Shown: positions 21,256 to 28,048 of the stretch, piece by piece
Layout: the number at the start of each line of letters is the position of its first letter
Numbering within the stretch: position 1 is the first letter of the stretch
IMG/VR virus record: IMGVR_UViG_3300035703_000346
Location: 1-28,958 of that record
Strand: one strand, 5' to 3'
DNA length: 28,958 nucleotides
Source: a virus
Made by a program: the position numbers and the translations under genes
Notes under the pieces: model-generated
Told to the model about the DNA's origin: nothing
Databases searched by the model: none
Seen by the model: the letters and a program-made list of their open reading frames with translations, nothing else

Positions 21256-21928
21256 TGGGGTTTTCCTTTAGGTAGTCTTTCTTGATTTGTATTTGCTTGT
21301 CTGTTTCCCAGCTCTTGCCATACTCGGCATCTGCGAACAGCTTGCTAAATCCTGTTATGTGCTTCAACCGAACTAGCTCCTCAGCCTCTAATCCCAGCTC
21401 AGCTAGAATCTCGGTATCGGTAGCCCCGTTTTGAAGCATGTTAAATACTATCTGACCCATGCCCGCAACCGAGTGTTTGCCTCTTGCTCTGTTGTGTCGG
21501 ACTGTAGCCGCCATGCGTTCGTTTATGTCTTTCTTTAGAACCACAATAGGCAGAAGCCCCTTATTCATGTCGTATAGGTCTTTGTTGGTTCGAAGAGTTG
21601 TGTAGCGGTGGAAGCCGTCTACAATCACATACTTGTTTATGCTTTCATCCCAGATAGTTACGACTGGTTGGGTGTAACCATCGTGGCTGATAGAGGTATA
21701 AAGCAGTTTCATCTCGTTCTTTGCTACCGAGTTAGGGTTGTAGTCGTTAGCTTGCACCTGCTCTACTGGCACCCAGATAACATTGTCAATCGGCTGGTCG
21801 GGATGCTCAGATAGTTCTTCGTGCATCCATGTTCTAAGAGCTACCAGCCAAGCAGTTTTATCTTCCTGCTCAGCGATAGCCTTTCGGATAGCCTCTTTTA
21901 CTTCTTCTTGGATTTGGGGTCGAACCAT
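21239..21928 (-). CDS. IbrB-like ParB-domain protein
   Basis: 229 residues. A helical N-terminus is followed by WVPVEQVQANDYNPN (residues 52-66), a typical ParB N-terminal strand and turn, then DGYTQPVV (83-90) and VIVDGFHRYTTLR (101-113), the nucleotide-binding G-x-H-R core. The later part (RHNRARGKHS, MLQNGATDTEILAELGL) is the helical region of IbrB-type proteins. IbrB is nearly always encoded next to IbrA, a PAPS-reductase-like protein, and that partner is the adjacent gene here (31-base overlap). Confidence 0.88.
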   Translation of the reverse strand: MVRPQIQEEVKEAIRKAIAEQEDKTAWLVALRTWMHEELSEHPDQPIDNVIWVPVEQVQANDYNPNSVAKNEMKLLYTSISHDGYTQPVVTIWDESINKYVIVDGFHRYTTLRTNKDLYDMNKGLLPIVVLKKDINERMAATVRHNRARGKHSVAGMGQIVFNMLQNGATDTEILAELGLEAEELVRLKHITGFSKLFADAEYGKSWETDKQIQIKKDYLKENPNERTV

Positions 21929-23034
21929 GATTTGCCCTGTATCTTTCTTCTTATGTTGTAGTTCTGGGGTGCCCTTTCCCAGTTGTCAAGCTTTACCATG
22001 TCCTCATCGTTAGTAAGGATGGCGGAAATTTGAACTCTGCACATGTGCTCCTCTGAGACCTCGCCTAGATACATCTCGTCCATCTTCTTGAAGCGGTTGC
22101 GGAAACGCTCTCGGAACTTCTCGTTAGTTGTTATGTTCTCTAGTAGGTAATCCCTGTATTCAGTCCAGCTCTTGAACATGAAGGGCAGTTCTTTTACGAA
22201 GTAGTCGTTCTTACCAGCCTTGCCAGCGGTGTCTATGCCCGACATCCTTTGAGTAGCCCGCTCATAAGTCTCAGGCTCGATTTCCTGTAGATAAAAGATA
22301 GCGTGGATGGCGGCTTCGTGGTGATAGTTGCTAACTCTCATCTTGGTTACTGGAACGCCGTAGCGATACATGGAATCATAGTGAGAGTTGTATTTCCAGT
22401 CGCCCTCATGGATGGCTTTCCAAACATCTCGGTAAGACCAGTCGTAGATAGGGTGGAAAGTGTATTGGTCATACTTTCTGTTCGATACCTTGCCCCATGT
22501 AACCCATTTGTAGGTAGCGGCATTGGTAGCTCCAACGGCACGAGCGGGGTTTTCTTCTCCCCTAACTCCAGTTAGATAAGCGGCTTTCTGCTTTGGGTAA
22601 ATCCAGTTGAGTAGGGCAGGGAACTGGTCGTAGAACCTATCAGCGTTCCATTGGTTATCTTTAATAGAGATTGGGTCTTTCTCTCTTACCCATTCTACGC
22701 CCTCACCCCAAGCCATAGTAAAATAATCATCGCCCTGAGTAGTTGCATTGACTAGATAGAACGGGGCTTGTATCCAGTAGGGCTTGACTTCTTCTCGATA
22801 CATGATTTCTTTCATGTAATCGGCAGTTGCTTGGAACTCTAGCTCTTGGTCAAGCCATAGAACTGGTAACGGCAGTCTGTTCTTTTCTCTTGCGACCTCT
22901 AGTGCCAGCTCGAACACAACAGTAGAATCCTTGCCCCCAGACATGGAGACAATAACATTTTCGAACTCATCGAAGATGTAGCGGATGCGCTCTTTCGCCG
23001 CTTCACGAACATTCTGCTTCTTATAGACCTTCAC
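21898..23034 (-). CDS. PAPS-reductase-like ATP pyrophosphatase (IbrA/DUF3440 type)
   Basis: 378 residues. The PP-loop S-G-G-K-D-S-T lies at residues 32-38, followed by a conserved hydrophobic strand (LPVLWLDQELEFQATADYM). The middle has YLTGVRGEENPAR and FHPIYDWSYRDVWKAI, the features of IbrA/DUF3440 proteins. The PP-loop chemistry adenylates a substrate; whether it reduces PAPS or transfers sulfur in this subfamily is not established. The GTG start overlaps the GNAT gene stop by 4 bases. Together with the ParB partner it forms the IbrAB pair known from prophages. Confidence 0.92.
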   Translation of the reverse strand: MKVYKKQNVREAAKERIRYIFDEFENVIVSMSGGKDSTVVFELALEVAREKNRLPLPVLWLDQELEFQATADYMKEIMYREEVKPYWIQAPFYLVNATTQGDDYFTMAWGEGVEWVREKDPISIKDNQWNADRFYDQFPALLNWIYPKQKAAYLTGVRGEENPARAVGATNAATYKWVTWGKVSNRKYDQYTFHPIYDWSYRDVWKAIHEGDWKYNSHYDSMYRYGVPVTKMRVSNYHHEAAIHAIFYLQEIEPETYERATQRMSGIDTAGKAGKNDYFVKELPFMFKSWTEYRDYLLENITTNEKFRERFRNRFKKMDEMYLGEVSEEHMCRVQISAILTNDEDMVKLDNWERAPQNYNIRRKIQGKSWFDPKSKKK

Positions 23035-23465
23035 AGGACTTTCCTTACTTTGGTAAGAGTGTTTAGCTTCTGCACTATTACCGCTCCTCTTCTAAGATAC
23101 AGGTTCAAGCTCATGTCGGTACAGGTTGCCTCGATGGTTTTGATACTGGGCTTAGAGCGAACTATCCACTCTCTATAGTCAAACATTACACGCCACAAGC
23201 CGTTTTTGCGGTATTGGGGCAGGACATAATCGTTTTTGAAGATGGCTTTATGGCTGTAGAACTGAATGCCACAGAAGCCTAGTGTCTCGCCCTCAGCATT
23301 CCTGAGTATGTAGAAGGATGTGGTCTTGGTCTTGCCTAAGCTATCTGCCAGCTTCTCAGCGATAGCCTGTTGCCAATACTCTTGGAAATCCTCAGCTACG
23401 CAAGGAGACATGGTGAGCACCTGCTCTACCCCGTTTATCTTTGCTATGTATGCCTTAGTTCTCAC
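23031..23465 (-). CDS. GNAT-like acyltransferase
   Basis: 144 residues with the layout of a GNAT fold: SFYILRNAEGETLGFCGIQFY (residues about 50-70), YVLPQYRKNGLWRVMFDYREWI (80-101) as the coenzyme-binding loop and helix with Q-Y-R-K-N-G in place of Q-x-x-G-x-G/A, and a strand-helix end (IEATCTDMSLNLYLRRGAVIV). The cofactor loop is not canonical, as in phage Mom-type GNAT proteins that modify DNA bases. Its overlaps with the PAPS-reductase and glycosyltransferase genes suggest one pathway. The substrate is unknown. Confidence 0.78.
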   Translation of the reverse strand: MRTKAYIAKINGVEQVLTMSPCVAEDFQEYWQQAIAEKLADSLGKTKTTSFYILRNAEGETLGFCGIQFYSHKAIFKNDYVLPQYRKNGLWRVMFDYREWIVRSKPSIKTIEATCTDMSLNLYLRRGAVIVQKLNTLTKVRKVL

Positions 23466-24006
23466 TCTGGAAAGTCTTACTTACTCTCTTTGAGCTACGG
23501 CGGGGGTCAATCTGGCTCTTGCCAACTCGATGGTCTACTAGGTTCGGAACATGAATCCAATACTTTTCTTTGCGCTTCTTTAGGAAGTGCCCGACCATAG
23601 TGTCTAATCCTGTTGGATGCTTCTCTCGTTCCTCCCAGACTGGATAGAAGTTTAGGAGTAGCTTGCTGTACCCTGCTGGTAAATAAAAGCATTGCCCCAT
23701 TAGGAAGTCTCCATCCCAGCGGCTTCCAACCTCTAGGTCTCCCTTTCTCATCGAGAAGAATTGAATAACCTTATCTGGCTGTTTAGCAATCTCGGCTTCG
23801 ATTTTAGCCCTGAAATCTTTTGCGAGAACGGCATCCTCTTCCATGTGAATAACTGGGTCTGAGCCAGCCATCCTAAGAGCGTCCAGAAAAGTGGACATAG
23901 CGTTGCGTTTTTTATCCCAGCAAACCTCAGCATCAGGAAGGTTTTGGGTTAGATAATCAACATAGTGCTGTCTCTCTCGGACTGCACGAATAATAATGCG
24001 GGTCAT
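23455..24006 (-). CDS. glycosyltransferase-like protein
   Basis: 183 residues. After a short beta-alpha start (IIIRAVRERQHYV), the sequence DPVIHMEEDAVLAKDF (residues about 50-65) matches the acidic metal/sugar-nucleotide site (H-x-E-D-D/E) of GT25-like and other small phage glycosyltransferases. FLMGQCFYLPAGYSKLLL and HVPNLVDHRVGKSQID follow the same family layout (acceptor side and final His motif). A basic tail ends the protein. It could add sugar to modified DNA or to a virion protein. It is coupled by TAATG to the gene before it. Confidence 0.8.
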   Translation of the reverse strand: MTRIIIRAVRERQHYVDYLTQNLPDAEVCWDKKRNAMSTFLDALRMAGSDPVIHMEEDAVLAKDFRAKIEAEIAKQPDKVIQFFSMRKGDLEVGSRWDGDFLMGQCFYLPAGYSKLLLNFYPVWEEREKHPTGLDTMVGHFLKKRKEKYWIHVPNLVDHRVGKSQIDPRRSSKRVSKTFQSEN

Positions 24007-24380
24007 TAGAACGGAGCCTCCCTTGAAAACTCTTCGATTGGGTCTTGCGAACCATAAGTCTGGTTTACATCCGCCCTGTTGATAATTTTTGTTATGTCAA
24101 GCGGGTAGCCCATTGTCCAATACTTTAGTCCGTCTATGGCAAAATACCAGTGGATTTTAGACCAGTAGCGTTCGGGGTATCCATACTTGCGGATGATTTC
24201 AACCGCTCTTACGAAATCCCTATCTTGCTCTTCTGTCCATTCGCCATCATCCCAGTTCCTAACGGTGTATTCGTGGGGAGCTGTTTTGGCATAAGACTTA
24301 GCAAACTTCCAGCGCACCGAGGCGATGTAGTTCCTCATGAACTCAACATCTTCGGGAGGGGTAGGTTTGTTCTTGGTCAC
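24006..24380 (-). CDS. conserved phage protein of unknown function, 124 aa (GTG start)
   Basis: Contains KTAPHEYTVRNWDD (residues about 32-45), FVRAVEIIRKYGY and YFAIDGLKYWTMGYP...IINRA (residues about 79-103). I know this arrangement from small phage and bacterial proteins without an assigned function. It has no ribosome binding site. A TAAGCT box ends 6 bases before the GTG, so it may be translated leaderless as first gene of the modification cassette. Confidence 0.78.
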   Translation of the reverse strand: MTKNKPTPPEDVEFMRNYIASVRWKFAKSYAKTAPHEYTVRNWDDGEWTEEQDRDFVRAVEIIRKYGYPERYWSKIHWYFAIDGLKYWTMGYPLDITKIINRADVNQTYGSQDPIEEFSREAPF

Positions 24381-24386
24381 CCGAAC

Positions 24387-24392
24387 AGCTTA
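24387..24392 (-). promoter_or_regulatory. -10 box of a probable leaderless promoter
   Basis: TAAGCT on the minus strand is followed by six bases (GTTCGG) and then the GTG start at 24380, the same spacing as TATACT before the ATG at 17964. No clear -35 box is visible at 16-18 bases. The site lies in the 29-base gap after the winged-helix gene. Confidence 0.4.
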
Positions 24393-24409
24393 TCACCTAT
24401 TGCAGACAA

Positions 24410-24826
24410 TTAGCGGATGTCGAGCATGTGTCCTGAACGAAGGGAGTAGCCGTTTTCTCTTTCGGTTTGTATCAGGGATGAGTTAGCACCGAGCTTCTTG
24501 CGTAGGCGATGGAGGATAACCCTGAAATGGGTAGGGTTATTTATCTCGTAACCTGCTTTGCTAAGAGCCTTTATGAGCTTCTCGTAACTAATCTGTTCGT
24601 TTGGTCTAGAGGCTAGGGTTGTGAAGATGGTTCTTTCTGGGGTAGTAAGGATGATTTCATTACCCTTATCAGTAGCCAGAATCTCGTTCTGCCAGATTAG
24701 CTTCTGGTCAGCATCCAGCTCAGCCCTAACTCCATGCTTCTGTGCAACCGCTAGGATGTCTGCCACAAATAGGTTCGGCTTATGGGCATCCCTAAAGCGC
24801 ATTGTAAATTGGCTACTGCCCATCAT
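24410..24826 (-). CDS. winged-helix DNA-binding protein (OmpR/PhoB C-terminal type)
   Basis: 138 residues. Residues about 58-134 follow the Trans_reg_C winged-helix layout: ILTTPERTIFTTLASRPNEQISYEKLIKAL, then a recognition helix THFRVILHRLRKKLGAN and the wing IQTERENGYSLR. No receiver domain is present; the N-terminal 50 residues are unrelated. It is probably a phage transcription regulator, and it lies just before the leaderless start of the modification cassette, which it could control. AGAGGAG precedes the ATG pair; the second ATG is equally possible. Confidence 0.85.
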   Translation of the reverse strand: MMGSSQFTMRFRDAHKPNLFVADILAVAQKHGVRAELDADQKLIWQNEILATDKGNEIILTTPERTIFTTLASRPNEQISYEKLIKALSKAGYEINNPTHFRVILHRLRKKLGANSSLIQTERENGYSLRSGHMLDIR

Positions 24827-24944
24827 TTATGTCTCCTCTAGTGGCTACTATTACAGCCCCGATAAAGAGAGTTAGCACCGCTCCTACAAAGAGCAATCCG
24901 CCCAATCCTAAAATTATCAGTAACGCTATCCACAACCAATCCAT
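24813..24944 (-). CDS. 43-aa membrane microprotein
   Basis: A short gene that overlaps both neighbours. It shares TAATG with the gene before and runs 14 bases into the winged-helix gene. The sequence begins MDWLWIALLIILGLGGLLFV and continues with a second hydrophobic run, GAVLTLFIGAVIVA, before the polar end TRGDINDGQ. It could be one long or two short membrane helices, with Gly zippers. It may be a small holin, antiholin or membrane-defence protein; none of these can be shown. Confidence 0.7.
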   Translation of the reverse strand: MDWLWIALLIILGLGGLLFVGAVLTLFIGAVIVATRGDINDGQ

Positions 24945-25219
24945 TATTTAGTTCTCCAAACTATTGAGTTTCTCCCACTACGGGTTTCCTGTACTATGCC
25001 AGTATCTACTACTAGCCCTTCTTTTACAAGCTTGCTTCTTAGTGTTCTTAGCCCCGAATCAGAAGCCCAAGGGCTGTCTATCAGATTGCGATAGGCAACA
25101 ATCATTTGCTCATCGGTCATAGGCTTCCTGAGTACTGTTAGTATTGCTTCTTCCTTAGCGGGCTTATTGGTAACTGATTGTGCGGCGGCGTGGCTTGTCC
25201 ACGGATAGTTCCTTGCCAT
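24944..25219 (-). CDS. winged-helix-like protein, 91 aa
   Basis: Residues about 22-88 (EEAILTVLRKPMTDEQMIVAYRNL, GLRTLRSKLVKEGLVVDTG, RNSIVWRTK) follow a winged-helix pattern: a first helix, a second helix with T-D-E-Q-M, a recognition helix S-G-L-R-T-L-R-S-K-L, then a two-strand wing. Similar small proteins in actinophages are thought to be regulators. It is coupled at both ends by TAATG overlaps to small membrane proteins. Confidence 0.75.
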   Translation of the reverse strand: MARNYPWTSHAAAQSVTNKPAKEEAILTVLRKPMTDEQMIVAYRNLIDSPWASDSGLRTLRSKLVKEGLVVDTGIVQETRSGRNSIVWRTK

Positions 25220-25440
25220 TATCCATCCTTTCGTGTTATCCAGAGACCGAGCAAAGTTAGCCCAGCCCCAACTCCAGTTATCAGCAATAGGTTGCTCATC
25301 AGCATCGAGAAGCTAAGAGTTGCATTTCCTCCAGCTACAGCGATTATTGCCATTAGTATTTGGATAAGGGCTAGTGCGCCTGTTGCCTGTAGCATCCCAG
25401 CGATTACTCGCCCTCTACGATTTATTGCTCGTAGTCTCAT
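25219..25440 (-). CDS. small membrane protein, 73 aa, two helices
   Basis: A basic N-terminus (MRLRAINRRGR) is followed by two hydrophobic stretches, about residues 12-36 (IAGMLQATGALALIQILMAI) and 44-68 (SMLMSNLLLITGVGAGLTLL), then a charged tail (TRKDG). The two-helix hairpin with positive ends would suit a class II holin or a membrane anchor. It is the first gene behind the promoter at 25468-25496, with GGAAGGGAG upstream. No lysin gene is close by, so a lysis role remains open. Confidence 0.72.
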   Translation of the reverse strand: MRLRAINRRGRVIAGMLQATGALALIQILMAIIAVAGGNATLSFSMLMSNLLLITGVGAGLTLLGLWITRKDG

Positions 25441-25467
25441 CCATTCTCCCTTCCTCTAGGTATCTAA

Positions 25468-25496
25468 ACTATAGCATCTGTTACGCTATGTTGCAA
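25468..25496 (-). promoter_or_regulatory. promoter of the shared TTGCAA type
   Basis: Minus strand: -35 TTGCAA (25491-25496), 17-base spacer, -10 TATAGT (25468-25473), the best -10 of the set. The plus-strand repeat is GTTAC-GCTAT-GTTGC. The -35 lies inside the last codons of the zinc-ribbon gene. Confidence 0.82.
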
Positions 25497-25659
25497 GCGT
25501 TTCGCTAATTTTATTTTCTATCCATTTGCCCAAGCATGAGCCACAAAAGCTAGGTGGTGAACTCTGTTCTTTTCCTCTTGCCGTAAGCAGTTGGGTAAAG
25601 ATAAAGACATGTCCGTTTTCGCAGGTCAGCTCGTTACGGCGTTTTTTAGAAGGGGGCAT
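25486..25659 (-). CDS. small zinc-ribbon-like protein, 57 aa
   Basis: Overlaps the end of the SSB gene by 14 bases. It reads MPPSKKRRNELTCENGHVFI, a basic start, then C13-x3-H17 (C-E-N-G-H), and later F-C-G-S-C (residues 39-43), together a C-H/C-C zinc-ribbon candidate. Such small ribbons occur in phage replication operons and may bind DNA or RNA polymerase. No ribosome binding site is visible, so translation probably relies on coupling to SSB. The stop codon lies within the next promoter. Confidence 0.68.
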   Translation of the reverse strand: MPPSKKRRNELTCENGHVFIFTQLLTARGKEQSSPPSFCGSCLGKWIENKISETLAT

Positions 25660-26032
25660 CAGCTAGGGCTTCTGGTCTAGCCTCTACTGTCTTGCTTGCC
25701 CTGCTCAGTCCGAGACCTAGTTCTACGATGTCCAGCTCGAAGTTTGTTTTCTTCTCGCCATCTTTTTCGTAAGACTTGGCTACCAGCTTTCCCTGAGCGA
25801 TAACAAGCGAACCCTTACGAACTGTAAGAGCGATGTTCTCAGCTAGGGTTCTCCATGCTGTTCCTCGAATAAACATGGTTTCGCCATCAACATAACCGCC
25901 TGTGTTTTTATCCCAGCGGCTAGGGGTGGAAGCGATTGTTAGGTTGATTAGGGCGTTGTCGCCATTTACTCTCTTTAGTTCTGGCTCATAAGTTACATAG
26001 CCGACTATGGTTACTAGGGTTTCGTTAGGCAT
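25646..26032 (-). CDS. ssb: single-stranded DNA-binding protein
   Basis: 128 residues with one OB fold: VTIVGYVTYEPELKRVNGDN (residues 7-26), ALINLTIAS, TMFIRGTAWRTLAENIA (53-69), KGSLVIAQGKLVAKSYEKDG (74-93) and the final strand ELDIVELGLGL. The C-terminal tail is short and ends A-D-A-P-F, a weaker form of the usual D-D-D-I-P-F tip that recruits partner proteins. It works with the exonuclease and annealase of the same operon. It overlaps the HNH gene by 8 bases. Confidence 0.94.
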   Translation of the reverse strand: MPNETLVTIVGYVTYEPELKRVNGDNALINLTIASTPSRWDKNTGGYVDGETMFIRGTAWRTLAENIALTVRKGSLVIAQGKLVAKSYEKDGEKKTNFELDIVELGLGLSRASKTVEARPEALADAPF

Positions 26033-26378
26033 TGTTTCTCTTTTCTTTTCTATTTAGGTTGTTATCTATGTAGAACCATCTTGCACCCATCTTGACTGGG
26101 GCTTGTTCGGGGTCTATCGGAGGCTTGGCATTTCTGTTTAGCTTCCATCCATTAGCCCTTCCAATCTCAGCCTTTTCAGGATTTGACTCTAGTTCTATGT
26201 TACAGGATAAACACATGGTTATCAAGAAAGCTGGAGCATCGAACTTTTTTGAGCCGCCCATCCCCTTGGAAACTCGATGTTGAATTGTTAGGTCATTAGC
26301 AGTAAGACAAGCAACGCATCGGTATCCATCTCTAGCGAAGATAGCTTCCCGAAGAGCGGGGCTTACTGATTTAGCCAT
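26025..26378 (-). CDS. HNH endonuclease
   Basis: 117 residues. FARDGYRCVAC (C21, C24), then TIQHRVSKGMGG with the first catalytic H34, and MCLSCNIELE (C56, C59, N60) give the zinc-bound HNH core; the last conserved residue of the motif lies near W78. As a free-standing gene between SSB and a small helical protein it may process DNA ends or act in packaging; HNH genes are also mobile. It overlaps both neighbours by 8 bases and is therefore well integrated. Confidence 0.9.
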   Translation of the reverse strand: MAKSVSPALREAIFARDGYRCVACLTANDLTIQHRVSKGMGGSKKFDAPAFLITMCLSCNIELESNPEKAEIGRANGWKLNRNAKPPIDPEQAPVKMGARWFYIDNNLNRKEKRNNA

Positions 26379-26604
26379 TCTGTTTTTCTAAGCCCTTTAC
26401 TATGCCATCAGCTATTTCCAGCATTGAATCTATGGCGGCTACTCCACCTAGAAGCCTTGCTTTCTCATCAGCTTTTAGCTTTTCTCTTTCGGAGACGGCG
26501 GTTACTAGAACTCGATACTCATGGAGCTGGTCGGTTACTAGCTTTATGCCCTGTAATCTGCCCTCTTGCAATCCCTGTCGATAGGTTCGTTTTGGCTCAG
26601 TCAT
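26371..26604 (-). CDS. hypothetical protein, 77 aa, coiled-coil
   Basis: Charged helical protein (YRQGLQEGRLQGIKLVTDQL, then VSEREKLKADEKARLLGG). The Y-R-Q-G-x-x-E-G opening resembles the E-W-Q-R-G-Y-V-S-G start of the protein at 2326-2529. GGGAGAAG precedes the ATG, which overlaps the stop of the microprotein upstream. No family is recognised. Confidence 0.68.
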   Translation of the reverse strand: MTEPKRTYRQGLQEGRLQGIKLVTDQLHEYRVLVTAVSEREKLKADEKARLLGGVAAIDSMLEIADGIVKGLEKQNG

Positions 26605-26686
26605 CTTCTCCCGCTTTTATTTTTAGCAAAACTAAACATAACAATAGGGTATTTATTATTGTTAGGATTGCGATGTACTCAATCAT
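26597..26686 (-). CDS. 29-aa single-helix membrane microprotein
   Basis: ATG at 26686 overlaps the previous stop by 8 bases and the TGA overlaps the next start by 8 bases (ATGACTGA). The peptide has a hydrophobic core, IAILTIINTLLLCLVLL (residues 5-21), with a short polar start MIEY and a charged end KIKAGEDD, so N-out or N-in is not clear. Nested overlaps at both ends argue that it is translated. Its small size leaves some doubt. Confidence 0.55.
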   Translation of the reverse strand: MIEYIAILTIINTLLLCLVLLKIKAGEDD

Positions 26687-26831
26687 TTCTTTTTATCCAG
26701 CTAATCGTTTTATCTAGCCCAGCTTTGATTGCGGGCTTGATTACGAAATACCAATAGTTTAGATAGATGTGTTTTTGGATTAGGTAGTAGCTTCTGAGCG
26801 TTGGTCGTTGCTGTTTATGTCTGCCCATCAT
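26679..26831 (-). CDS. hypothetical basic protein, 50 aa
   Basis: Starts MMGRHKQQRPTLRSYYLIQK, 4 bases after the previous stop, and ends ISWIKRND. It is basic and rich in Tyr/Ile/Leu, with a stretch (YLNYWYFVIKPAIKAGL) that could associate with a membrane. The frame is open to 26930, but that would overlap the helical gene by about 95 bases. The ribosome binding site is poor, so it may depend on coupling. Confidence 0.5.
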   Translation of the reverse strand: MMGRHKQQRPTLRSYYLIQKHIYLNYWYFVIKPAIKAGLDKTISWIKRND

Positions 26832-26835
26832 GCAC

Positions 26836-27201
26836 CTACGGAGTGTATCCAGAAGCGGCTGAAATCTTAGCCTCTTCCCGCTCTGTTGCCACCTCTGAGC
26901 GGATAGCTTCGAACTTAGCTCTAGCAACATCTATGTTCTTTTTTATGCTCTCAACGACAGCCTCAGCGACTAGCTTGTCCATGTACATGCCGCTGATTTC
27001 CTCGTCAGCATGAGCCAGCATTTCGGCAAAGGCTACTGAGATTTTAGGGTCGAGAACTCGTTGCTTGACTACATACCTAGCGAACTCTCGCTCGTATTTT
27101 CCTTTAGCTTGCGCTTCGGCATGAAGAGCTGGTGCATACTCCTCTCGTGAGAGCTTGCCCCAATCCTCTACATGCTTATTTAGATTTCTCTGGGCTTCCA
27201 T
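26836..27201 (-). CDS. helical protein of the recombination operon, 121 aa
   Basis: Highly charged and almost wholly helical: REEYAPALHAEAQAKGKYE, then RYVVKQRVLDPKISVAFAEM and a long helix VAEAVVESIKKNIDVARAKF. It overlaps the annealase gene by 26 bases and has TGGAGGAA before the ATG. Its position between recombinase and nuclease genes suggests a helper of recombination or replication. No family is recognised. Confidence 0.75.
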   Translation of the reverse strand: MEAQRNLNKHVEDWGKLSREEYAPALHAEAQAKGKYEREFARYVVKQRVLDPKISVAFAEMLAHADEEISGMYMDKLVAEAVVESIKKNIDVARAKFEAIRSEVATEREEAKISAASGYTP

Positions 27202-28048
27202 CAGTTTCCTCCATTAGCATTCCGATTGCACCATCTTCGACTTCGGCATCTTGGATAACCTCAGCGGTAGGAGCAACATTTTCTAGGGTCATGGCATAGT
27301 CCTGTAGTTTTTTACTTAGGTTCTGGGTCATTTCTCCGTGGTCACGGATACGGGTATACAGCTCTCGGAGGTCTGCTTTGTTGGTAATCTTTTGCATTTC
27401 CTCTAGCCAGTCCACTCCTTTTACTGCTGAGCTTTTTGTGGACTCTAGGGTTTTGTTCCCCTTAGCGTTTGCCTGTTCCATCTCTTCGGGAACATAAAGC
27501 CCCGATAGCTCCATCGGAAACGCTTTTCTTAGTGCCAGCATTTCGGCGCACTTGCCTAGCATGTGGCTACCTAGATTAGTTGCCCATAGTCCTGTTAGCT
27601 TGCCCTCTTTGTTTTTCGGAGCGAAGCCATCCCAAGTCGCAACGGCGTATAGGGTCTCTCGGAAACCCTTGCGATTTACTCCAGCTCTTGCGGCTTTTGG
27701 CGGAGTATCTTCCAGCCAGACATCAACCCACTCCTTGCCATCAGCAGTCCATTGGATAGGGGTCTGACCCTCATAGTCTCCAGAACGCTGAGCTACTAGC
27801 CTTGCTCCATCAATAGATACCTGAATTGTGTATCTGCCGCCTCTTTCGATGCAGTAGATTTGTCGAGCGATAGGGTCAAGCTGGGTTCTTTGAACTGTCT
27901 GGGCGAACGCCTCGATTACAGGTCTCGGAGCTGGATACAGTTGGTTGCCTTGTTTCTTGACTAATCCAGCGAACTCCATAAGAGCCATCTGTGAATCAGT
28001 CCAGTCGCCTACATCGCCAGTCATAGGCAGTTTTGCTACATCTGACAT
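27176..28048 (-). CDS. bet: Bet/RecT-type single-strand annealing protein
   Basis: 290 residues. The conserved core lies in residues 45-190: QRTQLDPIARQIYCIERGGR (53-72), TIQVSIDGARLVAQRSGDYEG (74-94), a long beta-rich part with ETLYAVATWDGFAP, and KCAEMLALRKAFPMELSGLY (168-187). These match phage recombination protein Bet. The C-terminal third is variable and charged. It anneals complementary strands made by the partner exonuclease. It shares TAATG with that gene, a coupling typical for such pairs. Confidence 0.93.
   Translation of the reverse strand: MSDVAKLPMTGDVGDWTDSQMALMEFAGLVKKQGNQLYPAPRPVIEAFAQTVQRTQLDPIARQIYCIERGGRYTIQVSIDGARLVAQRSGDYEGQTPIQWTADGKEWVDVWLEDTPPKAARAGVNRKGFRETLYAVATWDGFAPKNKEGKLTGLWATNLGSHMLGKCAEMLALRKAFPMELSGLYVPEEMEQANAKGNKTLESTKSSAVKGVDWLEEMQKITNKADLRELYTRIRDHGEMTQNLSKKLQDYAMTLENVAPTAEVIQDAEVEDGAIGMLMEETDGSPEKSK

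Noticed and set aside
25219-25440. Holin.
   Set aside because: Two membrane helices would fit, but no endolysin gene is near and the gene is in a replication-type operon, so I left it as a membrane protein of unknown role.
26832-26930. Upstream extension of the 50-residue protein.
   Set aside because: It would overlap the helical gene by nearly 100 bases and its sequence reads as a shadow frame of that gene.
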